From NCBI RefSeq assembly GCF_030817015.1, contig NZ_JAUSYS010000001.1, forward strand, positions 1,984,001-2,048,000: a DNA stretch of 64,000 nt. Reading direction: 5' to 3'. Positions 51,842-61,080 of the stretch are shown here, piece after piece. The notes under the pieces were generated by a model that saw nothing but the letters and a program-made list of their open reading frames with translations, searched no databases and was not told the DNA's origin. Every line of letters starts with the position of its first letter. Positions within the stretch are counted from its first letter, which is position 1. The position numbers and the translations under genes are program-made. The DNA is from Arthrobacter sp. V1I7 (GTDB taxonomy: Bacteria; Actinomycetota; Actinomycetes; Actinomycetales; Micrococcaceae).

Positions 51842-52948
51842 CTAGTTCGTAACCTCCGGGTCGTCCTTGACGTTGGTTCCGGCAATGGCGTCCCGGGCGG
51901 CCCGGCGCAGTTTCTTGTCCGAGACGGCGCGCTCTCCCACCGCGCCCGGGGTCCAGGCGTTGACGTCCTCTTCGTTGAAGCCGGTCTTGGAGGGACGGCG
52001 CTTGACAGAGATGCCGGTGACGCCGTCGGCCAGCCGCCGGGTGACGAGCAGGAAGCCGGTATGCGCAACCATCCGGTGGTCCGGGCGGACGGCCAGGCCC
52101 TCGAGGTGCCAGCCGCGGACCATGGATTCCCAGGCATCGGGTTCGGTGAAACGGCCATCGGCCCGGATGGCTTCGGCGGTCCGGGAAAGCTGCGTCACCG
52201 TTGCGACATAATTGATCCACACGCCGCCGGGGGCCAGGACTGTGGCGACGGCGTCGAGGCATTCCCAGGGGGCGAGCATGTCAAGGACCACACGGTCCAC
52301 GGAGCCCGGATCCTCGCTGCGGACGACTTCCTCCTGGAAATCGCCGAGGGAGATCTTCCATGCCGGGTGGGGACCGCCGAAGATCGTTTCGACGTTGCCG
52401 CGGGCGATATCAGCGAATTCCTCGCGCCGTTCAAAGGAGTGCAGGTAGCCGTTGTCCCCCACGGCGCGCAGCAGCGAGATGGACAGCGCGCCGGAGCCGA
52501 CGCCCGCTTCGACCACGCGCGCGCCGGGGAAAATGTCCGCCATGGTGACGATCTGGCCGGCGTCCTTGGGGTACACCACGGCCGCGCCGCGGGGCATCGA
52601 GAGCACGAAGTCCGAAAGCAGCGGCCGCAGCGTCTGGTACTGCTGGCCGACGTTGTTCACGACGACGGAGCCGTCCGGCTGGCCGATGATCTCGTCATGG
52701 TTCAGGAACCCGCGGTGCGTGTGGAAGGCGCCGCCCGCTTCGAGGCTGATGGTGTTCATCCGGCCGCGTTCGTCCGTGAGCTGCACGCGCTCCCCTTCGC
52801 GGAACGGGCCGCGACGGCGGGCGGCGCCGACCGGCACCGTGGGCGTGGCGCCCGTGGTGCCGGCCTGGGCCTCTTCGGTGCTGGTTCTTGTGCTCCCGGC
52901 CGCGCCGGTGTCGGCCGGGCTGGTGTTGGCGGCGGTGTCGCTGCTCAT
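51842..52948 (-). CDS. trmI: tRNA (adenine-58-N1)-methyltransferase TrmI
   Basis: TrmI makes m1A58 in the T-loop of tRNAs. The 368-aa protein has an Ala/Thr-rich N-terminal extension, then the family's beta-barrel start (GERVQLTDERGRMNTISLEA; GGAFHTHRGFLNHDEIIGQP) and the SAM-binding domain (PGARVVEAGVGSGALSISLL; RVVLDMLAPWECLDAVATVL). The same gene precedes the Pup locus in mycobacteria, supporting the call. It is probably the first gene of the arc-dop-pup-prcBA-pafA unit. Confidence 0.93.
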   Translation of the reverse strand: MSSDTAANTSPADTGAAGSTRTSTEEAQAGTTGATPTVPVGAARRRGPFREGERVQLTDERGRMNTISLEAGGAFHTHRGFLNHDEIIGQPDGSVVVNNVGQQYQTLRPLLSDFVLSMPRGAAVVYPKDAGQIVTMADIFPGARVVEAGVGSGALSISLLRAVGDNGYLHSFERREEFADIARGNVETIFGGPHPAWKISLGDFQEEVVRSEDPGSVDRVVLDMLAPWECLDAVATVLAPGGVWINYVATVTQLSRTAEAIRADGRFTEPDAWESMVRGWHLEGLAVRPDHRMVAHTGFLLVTRRLADGVTGISVKRRPSKTGFNEEDVNAWTPGAVGERAVSDKKLRRAARDAIAGTNVKDDPEVTN

Positions 52949-53061
52949 GAAGATGTCCTCACTCCTGTAAAGCTGTAGGGCCGCGGATTTGCCGGCGGCT
53001 CGGCTGCTTGAGCCCGGGGCGTTGCGCCCAGGGCCGGAAAATTCACGGCCGGCAGGTAACT

Positions 53062-54261
53062 CTACCCGTTCCGGCCGTACGTCCGCCCGCTGCCGCGGGG
53101 ACTCTTACCGGTGATGGCGTCCAGGACCGTGGCTTGGCGCAGCAGTCCCGTGACGGTGCCGTCGCGGTTGACGACGGCGTATGCCTGGCCGTCGATCTGG
53201 GCCAGGTACTGAAGCAGCTCCTGGCCCTGGGACGACTCAGGAACATACGCACCGGCGCCCAGGGCGTAGGAAACGGCCGTGAGCGGTGTGCTGGCCACGG
53301 CGTCCGGCGGCACCGTGGCGGCAACACCGGCGTCGACCACGGCCACCGGACGGCCGTCCGGGCCGTACAGCACGACGGCGGGCGGGGAACCGGCGGCGGA
53401 CCGGTGCAGGCGCTCCAGTTCGGCGACTGTGGCGGTTTCCGGAAGCCCGACGGCCGGCTCGGCGAGGGATCCTGCGTGCACGAGATGCAGCCGCCCCCGC
53501 AGGCGCGCCTGCTGGATCGACGCCGTCGCGCCCATCCAGAGGAAGCTGCCCACCAATACGGTGATGAGCATGAGCGAGATATCCGGGCGTTCACCGCTGA
53601 GCAAGGGCAGGGCGACGAACCACACGACGAGGGCGATCACGATGATCCGGCCGCCCCAGCCGGCGGCCACGGTGCCTTTCGCCTGGCTGCCCGTCACCTT
53701 CCAGACAGCGGATTCGACCAGCCGGCCACCGTCCAGCGGCAGCCCGGGCAAGACGTTGAAGATGCCGATCAACAGGTTGGCCCAGACAAAAATGTTGGCC
53801 AGGATGTCCGCGACGCCGCTCAGGTTGCCGGCGGTGAGCAGCACCCAGCCGCCCCCGGCCAGGACGAAGTTGGCGGCCGGACCGGCCAGGGCCACCAGGA
53901 CGGAGCGGCCAGGGGAGGCGGTGAAACTCTCGAACTGGGTATGGCCGCCCCAGAGGTTAAGGACGATTTTCTCGGTGGGCCAGTGGTAGATCTTAGCGGT
54001 CAGGGCGTGCGCGAGTTCATGCACCAGCACCGAGATCAGCAACAGGAGGGCGTAGGCGAACGCTACAAAATAGGCGCCAATGCCGAGGTCGGGGTTGTTG
54101 CGCAGGAGCACGGGCCCGTAGACGATCACGGTGAACGCCGCGATGATGAACCAGGAATGGGCGAGGACCACGGGGATCCCGGCGATCCGGCCCAGCGGGA
54201 TGCCGTCTTTGCGGGCACCCACCGATTTTCCGGGCTGTCCCTGGGTGTCGGTGTCAGTCAC
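53062..54261 (-). CDS. Site-2-type metalloprotease (M50) with CBS region
   Basis: This 399-aa membrane protease has the zinc motif VLVHELAHALTAKIY in the second or third helix and the distal NVLPGLPLDGGRLVESAVWK with the third ligand Asp. Six or so helices are followed by a cytosolic CBS-like region (VVLYGPDGRPVAVVDAGVAA; YLAQIDGQAYAVVNRDGTVT). Such proteases cut membrane-bound regulators. It starts at a GTG that overlaps the end of the HAD gene by 8 nt; a 24-residue longer frame is not preferred. Confidence 0.9.
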   Translation of the reverse strand: MTDTDTQGQPGKSVGARKDGIPLGRIAGIPVVLAHSWFIIAAFTVIVYGPVLLRNNPDLGIGAYFVAFAYALLLLISVLVHELAHALTAKIYHWPTEKIVLNLWGGHTQFESFTASPGRSVLVALAGPAANFVLAGGGWVLLTAGNLSGVADILANIFVWANLLIGIFNVLPGLPLDGGRLVESAVWKVTGSQAKGTVAAGWGGRIIVIALVVWFVALPLLSGERPDISLMLITVLVGSFLWMGATASIQQARLRGRLHLVHAGSLAEPAVGLPETATVAELERLHRSAAGSPPAVVLYGPDGRPVAVVDAGVAATVPPDAVASTPLTAVSYALGAGAYVPESSQGQELLQYLAQIDGQAYAVVNRDGTVTGLLRQATVLDAITGKSPRGSGRTYGRNG

Positions 54262-55003
54262 TGGCGAGGCTCCCGGCCGTGGCACGGTCCAGGCCGAATG
54301 TCGCGTCCGGAAACTCCCGGCGGAGGGCCACAAGTTCTTCGAGGTCCGCCACGGTGCGTCCGGCCAGGGTTTCCCAGGTGGCGTGGCGGGGATCCGGCGG
54401 GAGCGGGACGATATGCGGAATCGCCACGGTCAGTACCCCGGACGCCACGGCCGCCGCCACCCCGGGCGCCGAGTCCTCGAGCGCCACGCAGTGTTGCAGG
54501 CCGAGCGCCGGATCTGCCTGCTGGAGGAGTTCGACGGCCTTCAGGTAGGCCTCGGGGTGGGGCTTGCCCTGCGTCACCGTGTCCCCCGTGATGAGGAAGT
54601 CAAAGTAGGGCTTCGGCAGGCTGGCGACGATTTCGCGGGCCAGCGGGGCTTCGGACATGGTGACCAGGGCGCAACGGATGCCGGCGGTGTGGAGCTCATC
54701 GAGGAGTTCACGGGCCCCGGGCCGCCAGGGCACAGAGGTCCGGACCCGGCTGATGACGTGTTCCGTGAGGATGTCGATTATTTCGCGGCGCTCCAGCTTC
54801 ACGCCGGCCCCTTGCAGAATCCCGGCGGAGAACATCAGCGACTGGCCCACGAGCTGCAAGGCCTTCTCGTGCGACCACTGCCCGCCGTGGGCGGCGACGA
54901 GAGCGTGTTCGGCTTCAATCCAGTACGGCTCCGTGTCGACGATGGTGCCATCCATGTCCCATAGTGCGGCTTTGAGCAGGGGCTGGGAAGCTGAGGATCG
55001 CAT
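54254..55003 (-). CDS. HAD-superfamily hydrolase
   Basis: The 249-aa protein has the HAD motifs AALWDMDGTIVDTEPYW (motif I nucleophile Asp), CALVTMSEAPLAREI (motif II), GKPHPEAYLKAVELL (motif III Lys) and CVALEDSAPGVAAAVASG (motif IV). The helical cap is of the beta-phosphoglucomutase type. Phosphosugar substrates are typical for this subgroup. The ATG at 55003 is chosen; the frame open to 55099 has no ribosome-binding site. It is coupled to the M50 protease gene. Confidence 0.9.
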   Translation of the reverse strand: MRSSASQPLLKAALWDMDGTIVDTEPYWIEAEHALVAAHGGQWSHEKALQLVGQSLMFSAGILQGAGVKLERREIIDILTEHVISRVRTSVPWRPGARELLDELHTAGIRCALVTMSEAPLAREIVASLPKPYFDFLITGDTVTQGKPHPEAYLKAVELLQQADPALGLQHCVALEDSAPGVAAAVASGVLTVAIPHIVPLPPDPRHATWETLAGRTVADLEELVALRREFPDATFGLDRATAGSLASD

Positions 55004-55166
55004 GCCCTCAAGTCTACGGTGCGGCCGTGTTGGGGCCTGGATAGTACGCCCATGGCGAATATCACGCCCCCGGACCGCTCCCGGCGGAGCCGGATTCACC
55101 GGGCATGCAGGATTTCCGGCGCTTCATTCCATGCGGGGGCCGGGTGCTTGGACGTAGGGTGAAGAA

Positions 55167-56072
55167 ATGAATAGCTTCGAGGCAGACACAACCGAAGCGG
55201 CCGGCGTGCCCGAGCCGGAGCGGCTTCTGCAGCCGGTGCCCGAGGGCCAGCGCATCACGGTGATGCTTGCCGCCTTCGAAGGCTGGAACGACGCCGGCGA
55301 GGCCGCAAGTGACGCGTTGCGCTACCTGAACAAGTTATGGGGCGGCAAGAAAGTCGGATCGATCGACGCCGACGAGTACTACGACTTCCAGTTCACCCGC
55401 CCGACGATCCGCCGGACCTCCTCCGGGGAGCGGAAGATCAAATGGCCGTCCACCCGGATCTTCAAGGCCAGCGTGCCGGACTCGAATGTGGACGTCATCT
55501 TTGTACAGGGCACCGAACCGTCTTATAAGTGGCGCGCCTACACCGCCGAACTGCTGGTCCACGCGGAGGCGCTCCAGGTGGATTACGTGATACTGGTCGG
55601 CGCCCTGCTCGCTGACGTACCGCACAGCCGGCCGATCCCGGTCAGCGCGTCCACTGACGACGCGGCCCTGCGCGAGCGGATGGACCTCGAGGCCTCGCAG
55701 TATGAGGGGCCGGTGGGGATCGTCGGAGTCCTGGCTGAAGTGTCGCTGCTGGCCGGGCTGCCTACCGTATCCCTGTGGGCCGCGGTGCCGCACTACGTGG
55801 CCCAGGCGCCATCACCCAAGGCCCAACTGGCTTTGCTGCACCGCATCGAGGAACTGCTGCAGGTTCCACTGGACACCCAGGAACTGGTCGAGGAGTCGGA
55901 CGCGTGGGAGCGCGGCGTGGACGAGCTGGCCACCGAAGACCCCGAGATTGCCGCCTACGTCCGCCAGCTGGAGGAAGCGAAGGACACCGCCGACCTTCCC
56001 GAGGCCAGCGGTGAGTCGATCGCGCGGGAGTTCGAGCGCTACCTCAAGCGCCGCGGCAAGGACAAGCCCTAG
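55167..56072 (+). CDS. PAC2-family protein
   Basis: The 301-aa protein belongs to the PAC2 family, whose eukaryotic members are proteasome assembly chaperones. Visible are VMLAAFEGWNDAGEAASDAL, DADEYYDFQFTRPTIRRTSS, VDVIFVQGTEPSYKWRAYTA and SLWAAVPHYVAQAPSPKAQLA. Actinobacterial homologues occur near proteasome and mycothiol genes, but a role in bacterial proteasome assembly is unproven. It stands divergent from the HAD gene and converges with mshC. Confidence 0.9.
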   Translation: MNSFEADTTEAAGVPEPERLLQPVPEGQRITVMLAAFEGWNDAGEAASDALRYLNKLWGGKKVGSIDADEYYDFQFTRPTIRRTSSGERKIKWPSTRIFKASVPDSNVDVIFVQGTEPSYKWRAYTAELLVHAEALQVDYVILVGALLADVPHSRPIPVSASTDDAALRERMDLEASQYEGPVGIVGVLAEVSLLAGLPTVSLWAAVPHYVAQAPSPKAQLALLHRIEELLQVPLDTQELVEESDAWERGVDELATEDPEIAAYVRQLEEAKDTADLPEASGESIAREFERYLKRRGKDKP

Positions 56073-56148
56073 CCGGAGCCGGGCGGCCGCTCAGCGCGGG
56101 CCTGCATGGCAGCCCGGGGCCATCGCCCCGCGGGTCAATACTTTGGGG

Positions 56149-57429
56149 TCAGAGCTCGATGCCGAGAAGCGCGTCGACGGCGTCGCTCACCAGGGCAGAG
56201 TCCCCGGCGGCGCCGATGCCGCCGCCCTGCCGGGCCGCGCGGGCCCAGTCGTCGACGGCTGCGAGGGCACCGGGGGCATTCAGGTCATCGGACAGCGCGG
56301 CACGCATCCGGGCGACGAGCGGGGCGGCCGAGCCTTCCGGAGCCACCCCCAGAGCCTCGCGCCAGTTACGGAGCCGCTCCTTGGCCTCGGTGAATCCACC
56401 GTCGGTCCACGACCAGTCGGTCCGGTAGTGATGGGCCAGAATGGCCAAACGGATCGCGGCCGGTTCTTCACCCTCGGCGCGCAGCCGGGACACCAGGACG
56501 AGGTTGCCCTTGGACTTGCTCATCTTTTCGCCGTCGAGCCCCACCATCCCGGCATGGGCGAAGTGGCGTGCCAGCGGCACCCCGGCCAGCGAGTACGCAT
56601 GGCCGGCACCCATTTCATGATGCGGGAAAACCAGGTCCGAACCGCCTCCCTGGACGGTGAACGGAGCGGGAAGAAACTGCCGGGCGATGACGGTACATTC
56701 GATGTGCCAGCCGGGGCGCCCCTCCCCCAACCCGCCGCCAGGCCAACTCGGTTCCCCGTCCCGGGCCACCCGCCACAGCAGCGGATCCAGGGCCTGGCGC
56801 TTCCCGGCACGGCCGGGATCGCCACCTCGTTCGGCGAAAAGCTCCAGCATCTCGGCGTCGGACAGGCCGGAGAGGGCGCCCAGCGTCCACGCGTCGTCGG
56901 CGTCCGGGGCGTGCTTGCCGGCGGCTTCGACGTCGTAGTAGACGTCGCCGTCGGGTTCGCCGTCGCTGCCGGGCACACGGTACGCGAGGCCCCGCTCCAC
57001 CAGCCCTTCGATCGCGGGAACGATCAGGGGTATCGCTTCGACGGCGCCGACGTAGTGGTCCGGTGCAAGCACGTTGAGGGCTTCCATGTCCGTCCGGAAG
57101 AGGTCGATCTGGCTGGCGGCGAGGTCACGCCAGTCCACACCCGTCGCCGTCGCCCGCTCCAGCAGCGGGTCGTCGACGTCGGTGACGTTCTGGACATACG
57201 AGACCTGCTGACCGCCGTCGCGCCAGGCCCGGTTCAGCAGGTCAAAGGCCACATAGCTGGCCGCGTGGCCCATGTGGGTGGCGTCATACGGGGTGATCCC
57301 GCAGACATACAGCGACTGTTCGCCCGAGGCTTCGAGGGCGGCCATTGCGCCCTTGGCGGTGTCGAAAAGGCGGAGGGCAGGCATGCTGCCCGGGAGTTGG
57401 GGAACAGGGGGGGAGATCCAGGACTTCAC
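56149..57429 (-). CDS. mshC: Cysteine:glucosaminyl-inositol ligase MshC
   Basis: MshC joins cysteine to GlcN-Ins in mycothiol synthesis. It is a class I aminoacyl-tRNA-synthetase-like enzyme related to CysS. The 426-aa protein has the HIGH-equivalent in [20 protein letters not shown] (Cys being a zinc ligand), the KMSKS motif in [15 protein letters not shown], and [17 protein letters not shown]. The short C-terminus without a tRNA-binding domain separates it from CysS. Its presence shows the organism makes mycothiol. Confidence 0.96.
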   Translation of the reverse strand: MKSWISPPVPQLPGSMPALRLFDTAKGAMAALEASGEQSLYVCGITPYDATHMGHAASYVAFDLLNRAWRDGGQQVSYVQNVTDVDDPLLERATATGVDWRDLAASQIDLFRTDMEALNVLAPDHYVGAVEAIPLIVPAIEGLVERGLAYRVPGSDGEPDGDVYYDVEAAGKHAPDADDAWTLGALSGLSDAEMLELFAERGGDPGRAGKRQALDPLLWRVARDGEPSWPGGGLGEGRPGWHIECTVIARQFLPAPFTVQGGGSDLVFPHHEMGAGHAYSLAGVPLARHFAHAGMVGLDGEKMSKSKGNLVLVSRLRAEGEEPAAIRLAILAHHYRTDWSWTDGGFTEAKERLRNWREALGVAPEGSAAPLVARMRAALSDDLNAPGALAAVDDWARAARQGGGIGAAGDSALVSDAVDALLGIEL

Positions 57430-57444
57430 AGCCCAAGCCTAGTG

Positions 57445-58278
57445 CTAGGCGCTGATGACATTGAAACCGAGCAGCAGATACAGCGCCAGGCCAAGGAAGA
57501 TTCGGTACCAGACGAAAAGGCGGTAGCTGCGGGTCGAGACGAACTTCAGGAACCAGCCGATGATGATGTAGCCCACCACCAGGGCAATGATGGTGGCAAG
57601 GGCCGTTTCGGGCAGTCCGTAAGGTCCTGTGATGCCGTCCTTGGAGACCACCTTGTAGAGCTGGTAGAGGCCGCTGCCGAACACGGCAGGGATGGCCAGC
57701 AGGAAAGAGTAGCGCGCCGCGGCCTCCCGGGTGTAGCCCATCAGCAGGCCTGCCGTGATGGTACCGCCGGAGCGGGAGACGCCCGGAATCAGGGCCATGG
57801 CCTGGGCCAGCCCGTACAGGAGGCCGTGTTTGTAGGTCAGCTGGGTGAGGTCGCGGTCCTGGCGGCCGACCGCGTCCGCGACGGCCAGGAACAGGCCGAA
57901 CACGATCAAGGTGGTAGCAACAATCCAGAGGCTGCGGAGCACGGACTCAATCTGGTCCTGGAACAGCAGCCCCAGGACGATGATCGGCAGGCTTCCCAGG
58001 ATCACCAGCCAGCCCATCCGGACGTCCGGATCCTGCCGGGAGATCTTGCCGCGGAGCGAACCGAGCCAGGCCTTCACGATCCGCACGATATCCCGCCAGA
58101 AGTAAATGACCACGGCGGTTTCCGTGCCCAGCTGCGTGATGGCGGTGAACGCCGCACCGGGGTCGGCCGCGTTCGGCAGGAAGGAGCCGACAATCCGCAG
58201 GTGGGCGCTGGAGGAAATCGGCAGGAATTCTGTCAGGCCTTGGACAAGGCCCAGCAGGGCCGCTTCAAACCAGTTCAC
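57445..58278 (-). CDS. uppP: Undecaprenyl-diphosphatase UppP
   Basis: UppP recycles undecaprenyl pyrophosphate for cell-wall synthesis and gives bacitracin resistance. The 277-aa membrane protein begins [20 protein letters not shown] followed by SSSAHLRI, the signature (E/Q)xxxE region, and has the second motif [20 protein letters not shown]. About eight membrane helices are visible. The GTG start is chosen because the family starts at this Asn-Trp; ATGs 27 and 54 bp upstream are possible. It is 15 bp before mshC in the transcription direction. Confidence 0.94.
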   Translation of the reverse strand: MNWFEAALLGLVQGLTEFLPISSSAHLRIVGSFLPNAADPGAAFTAITQLGTETAVVIYFWRDIVRIVKAWLGSLRGKISRQDPDVRMGWLVILGSLPIIVLGLLFQDQIESVLRSLWIVATTLIVFGLFLAVADAVGRQDRDLTQLTYKHGLLYGLAQAMALIPGVSRSGGTITAGLLMGYTREAAARYSFLLAIPAVFGSGLYQLYKVVSKDGITGPYGLPETALATIIALVVGYIIIGWFLKFVSTRSYRLFVWYRIFLGLALYLLLGFNVISA

Positions 58279-58330
58279 GTTTATAGACCCTACGTCATCA
58301 ACCATTCCGAATCCCCGTAAGCTTGCTGAC

Positions 58331-59266
58331 ATGCAGCAGCGTTATGTCGGCAACAGTGGGTTGCGCGTGTCCGCCCTCGCCCTTGGCACCATGTCCTGGG
58401 CCAGGGAGACTGATGAGCAGGAAGCTTCCGGCCTGCTTCGCGGGTTCGTGGACGCGGGAGGCACCCTGATCGACACGGCAGCCTCATACGCCGGCGGCCA
58501 GGCCGAGGCCCTGCTCGGCGGCATGCTGGGCGACGTCGTGGCCCGGTCCGAGGTCGTTCTTTCCACGAAGGCCGGGCTTTCGACGTCGGAGGGGCGCCGG
58601 AGCGTCGATACGTCCCGGAATGGGATGCTGTCCGCGCTGGACGCCAGCCTGGCCAGGCTGGGGACCGACCATGTGGACATCTGGTTCGCCCAGGCCTGGG
58701 ATCCGAACGTCCCCCTCGAGGAAACCCTCTCCGCCCTGGAGTTTGCCCTCCGTTCCGGCCGGGCCCGGTACGTGGGCGTCTCCAACTTCAACGGTTGGCA
58801 GACGTCCAAGGCCGCAGCCGTGGCAGGATTTCCCCTCGTCGCCAACCAGTCCGAATACTCCCTGGTGCACCGCACCCCGGAAGCCGAGCTGATTCCGGCA
58901 ATCGAGGACGCCGGCCTTGGCCTGCTGGCGTGGGGGCCGGTGGGCCGCGGCGTGCTGAGCGGGAAATACCGCGGGCACATTCCGGCGGACTCACGGGCGG
59001 CCAATTCGCGGCTGGCCAGCTACGTGGAACCGTACCTCGAGGGTGCCGCCTCCAGCGTTGTCGAAGCCGTAGCGATGGCGGCGAAAGGACTTGGCCGGAC
59101 AGCCCTGGACGTCTCCCTCGGCTGGCTGCTGTCCCAGCAGGGAGTTGCTGCCGCGATCGTCGGCGCCCGCACCACGGTGCAGCTCAAGGAAGCCCTGGAT
59201 TCGACGCTGGCCCCGTTGCCGGCGGAGATTGCCCAGGCCCTGGAGGACGTTTCCAACCCGGTCTGA
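58331..59266 (+). CDS. Aldo/keto reductase
   Basis: This 311-aa NADPH-dependent oxidoreductase of the AKR family starts [20 protein letters not shown]. The active-site Asp and Tyr are in [20 protein letters not shown], the Lys in [14 protein letters not shown], and [20 protein letters not shown] is the cofactor-side region. [20 protein letters not shown] binds the NADP adenosine. The catalytic His usually seen near the HVD position is Gln (WFAQAWDPN), as in several AKR subgroups. The substrate is unknown. Confidence 0.9.
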   Translation: MQQRYVGNSGLRVSALALGTMSWARETDEQEASGLLRGFVDAGGTLIDTAASYAGGQAEALLGGMLGDVVARSEVVLSTKAGLSTSEGRRSVDTSRNGMLSALDASLARLGTDHVDIWFAQAWDPNVPLEETLSALEFALRSGRARYVGVSNFNGWQTSKAAAVAGFPLVANQSEYSLVHRTPEAELIPAIEDAGLGLLAWGPVGRGVLSGKYRGHIPADSRAANSRLASYVEPYLEGAASSVVEAVAMAAKGLGRTALDVSLGWLLSQQGVAAAIVGARTTVQLKEALDSTLAPLPAEIAQALEDVSNPV

Positions 59267-59314
59267 GACACCGGGACAATGGAATCAAGGAGCTACAACG
59301 GACCTCGTCAGGAC

Positions 59315-59581
59315 CTAGTCCTGAAGGATTTCGAGGTCTTCCTCGTCGTCCACGTCTTCCTCATCGTCCTCGTCGCTGTCGTCATCGATCACCTCAAGTG
59401 GAGTAACTTCGCCATACGCTTCGTAAAGGGAATCGTCATAGACTTCAAAGGCGTCAGCAACGGCAAAGAACGCCGCCTCGACCGCGGGGTCCCCATCCCC
59501 CCGGCGCGCCGCAGCGGCAGCCAGGTGTTCTTCCAGGGCGGCGGTCAGGGACTGAAGCGCGACGCGCGGATCGATGCTCAT
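59315..59581 (-). CDS. Small acidic hypothetical protein
   Basis: The 88-aa protein (MSIDPRVALQSLTAALEEHL...) has a helical N-terminal half and ends in an almost continuous run of Asp and Glu from about residue 65. It resembles small conserved proteins found near this locus in Arthrobacter, sometimes labelled primosomal protein without evidence. It could bind basic proteins or nucleic-acid enzymes. Function is unknown. Confidence 0.75.
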   Translation of the reverse strand: MSIDPRVALQSLTAALEEHLAAAAARRGDGDPAVEAAFFAVADAFEVYDDSLYEAYGEVTPLEVIDDDSDEDDEEDVDDEEDLEILQD

Positions 59582-59620
59582 GACTTCACGTTAGCGGGAA
59601 AAAGACGAAAATGGAGAGCA

Positions 59621-59854
59621 ATGAAGGAACATTTTCTGAGCAGTTCGGTCCGGCGGGAGAGGGACTACCTGAAGCAGTACGAGTACCTGGTACTGACGGT
59701 CAGTCCTGAGGATTCCCTTGCCGAGGCCCGCCGCCGTCTCGTCGAACATTCCGAGTACGGCAAGTGGGAACTCGAGCGCAGCGTCCTCTATCTGGGCGGC
59801 GGGCGGCGCTTCTGGCTCCGGCGCAAGGTCATCCAGGTCCAGCGGACCGTCTAA
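59621..59854 (+). CDS. DUF5703-family small protein
   Basis: The 77-aa product MKEHFLSSSVRRERDYLKQY continues EYLVLTVSPEDSLAEARRRL and ends VLYLGGGRRFWLRRKVIQVQ plus three residues. This pattern is typical of DUF5703 proteins of Actinobacteria. They are conserved but uncharacterised. The ATG at 59621 is used; the longer frame from 59279 overlaps the acidic gene on the other strand and is not coding upstream. Confidence 0.85.
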   Translation: MKEHFLSSSVRRERDYLKQYEYLVLTVSPEDSLAEARRRLVEHSEYGKWELERSVLYLGGGRRFWLRRKVIQVQRTV

Positions 59855-59877
59855 TACTTACGGGGCTCCCGCCGCTG

Positions 59878-61041
59878 CTACGGCGTTTCCAGCGGACCCA
59901 GCCAGGCGTTCGCGACCGTGTTGTGCGCCGATTCGTCGTCGGAGGGGTGGAACATGCCCGCCAGCACGTCACGGTACAGCCGCTCGAGTTCCGAGCCACG
60001 GAAGTAGCTTGATCCGCCGGAGACCCGGATGGCCAGGTCCACCACGGTGCGTGCCGTCTCCGTTGCCCGTACCTTGAGCCCCACCAGCTGCGGGAACCAC
60101 TGGCTGCCGTGTTCCGCGAGGTCGTCGACGTCCGCGGCGACCCGGGACAGCTGCGGGTAGAGCGCGTCCATGGCCATCGCCGCCTCGGCCACCTTCCAGC
60201 GGATGTCCGGGTCCTGGGCGTAACTGCGCCCGCCGTTCTTGAGCGACGTCCGGCGTTTGACCGCTTCGACGCCGAGCAGCAGCGCACGTTCGCCGATGCC
60301 GGTGTAGACGGCGGCGAGCAGCGTCTCGAAGCAGGCGAAGATCGCAAAGATCAGCGGATCCGCGGTAGGTCCCACCGGCAGCTTCCGGAAGATCCGGTCG
60401 GGCCCGACGACGGCACCGGCCAGCACCGTGGTGTTGGACTGGCTGGCCCGCATGCCCAGGGTGTCCCAGTCGTCCAGGATCTCGTAGCCCGGCGTGTCCC
60501 TCGTGATGAAGCCGTGCACCAGCTCCCCTTCGCCGTCCCGGGCCGCCGCATCCTTTCCGAAGATCCCAAGCCGGGTCCAGGCCGGCGAGAGGCTCGTGAA
60601 GATCTTGCGGCCCGTGAAGGAGTAGGCGCCATCGGGCTGCGGGACCGCGTCCGTGCGGGAGTCGAAGAGCACCGAGTCGTTGCCCGCTTCGGAGTTCCCG
60701 AAAGCAAAGATCTCGCCCTGTGCCGCTTCCCGGAGGACGAACGCGAGCGAGGAATCGCCCCGGGCCGCGAGGACGTGCGCCACGCCAGTCCAGACCAGGT
60801 GCATGTTGATCGCCAGAGCCGTGGCCGGGGCCGCCGTCGCGAGCCGGCGCTGGAGTTGTGCCGCCGCAGCGAGTCCCAGCCCCAGGCCGCCGTCGGAGAC
60901 GGGAACAAAGATCTTCAGGTAGCCCGAGGCAGCGAGCTCCTCCAGATCCTCCTGGCAGAACGCATTGTCGCGGTCGTACCCTGCGGCCCGGCTCCGGATC
61001 CGGTCCAGCAATGGCTCGGGCAGGATGTCAGCAGGGTTCAT
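59878..61041 (-). CDS. Acyl-CoA dehydrogenase-family flavoprotein
   Basis: The 387-aa protein shows the acyl-CoA dehydrogenase fold: an N-terminal helical domain (LEELAASGYLKIFVPVSDGG), a beta domain (YSFTGRKIFTSLSPAWTRLG; MRASQSNTTVLAGAVVGPDR) and a C-terminal helical domain (LAIRVSGGSSYFRGSELERL). The catalytic Glu of classic dehydrogenases is not evident, and the form resembles the DszC/HpaH-like monooxygenase branch. Substrate and exact reaction remain open. Confidence 0.85.
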   Translation of the reverse strand: MNPADILPEPLLDRIRSRAAGYDRDNAFCQEDLEELAASGYLKIFVPVSDGGLGLGLAAAAQLQRRLATAAPATALAINMHLVWTGVAHVLAARGDSSLAFVLREAAQGEIFAFGNSEAGNDSVLFDSRTDAVPQPDGAYSFTGRKIFTSLSPAWTRLGIFGKDAAARDGEGELVHGFITRDTPGYEILDDWDTLGMRASQSNTTVLAGAVVGPDRIFRKLPVGPTADPLIFAIFACFETLLAAVYTGIGERALLLGVEAVKRRTSLKNGGRSYAQDPDIRWKVAEAAMAMDALYPQLSRVAADVDDLAEHGSQWFPQLVGLKVRATETARTVVDLAIRVSGGSSYFRGSELERLYRDVLAGMFHPSDDESAHNTVANAWLGPLETP

Positions 61042-61080
61042 CGTGGCCTTCCGGCTCTCGGCGCTTCAAGCCAGCGGGGT

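Noticed and set aside
55702..58320. 872-codon plus-strand open frame covering PAC2, mshC and uppP
   Set aside because: It runs across three well-supported genes, two of them on the other strand, with low-complexity translation.
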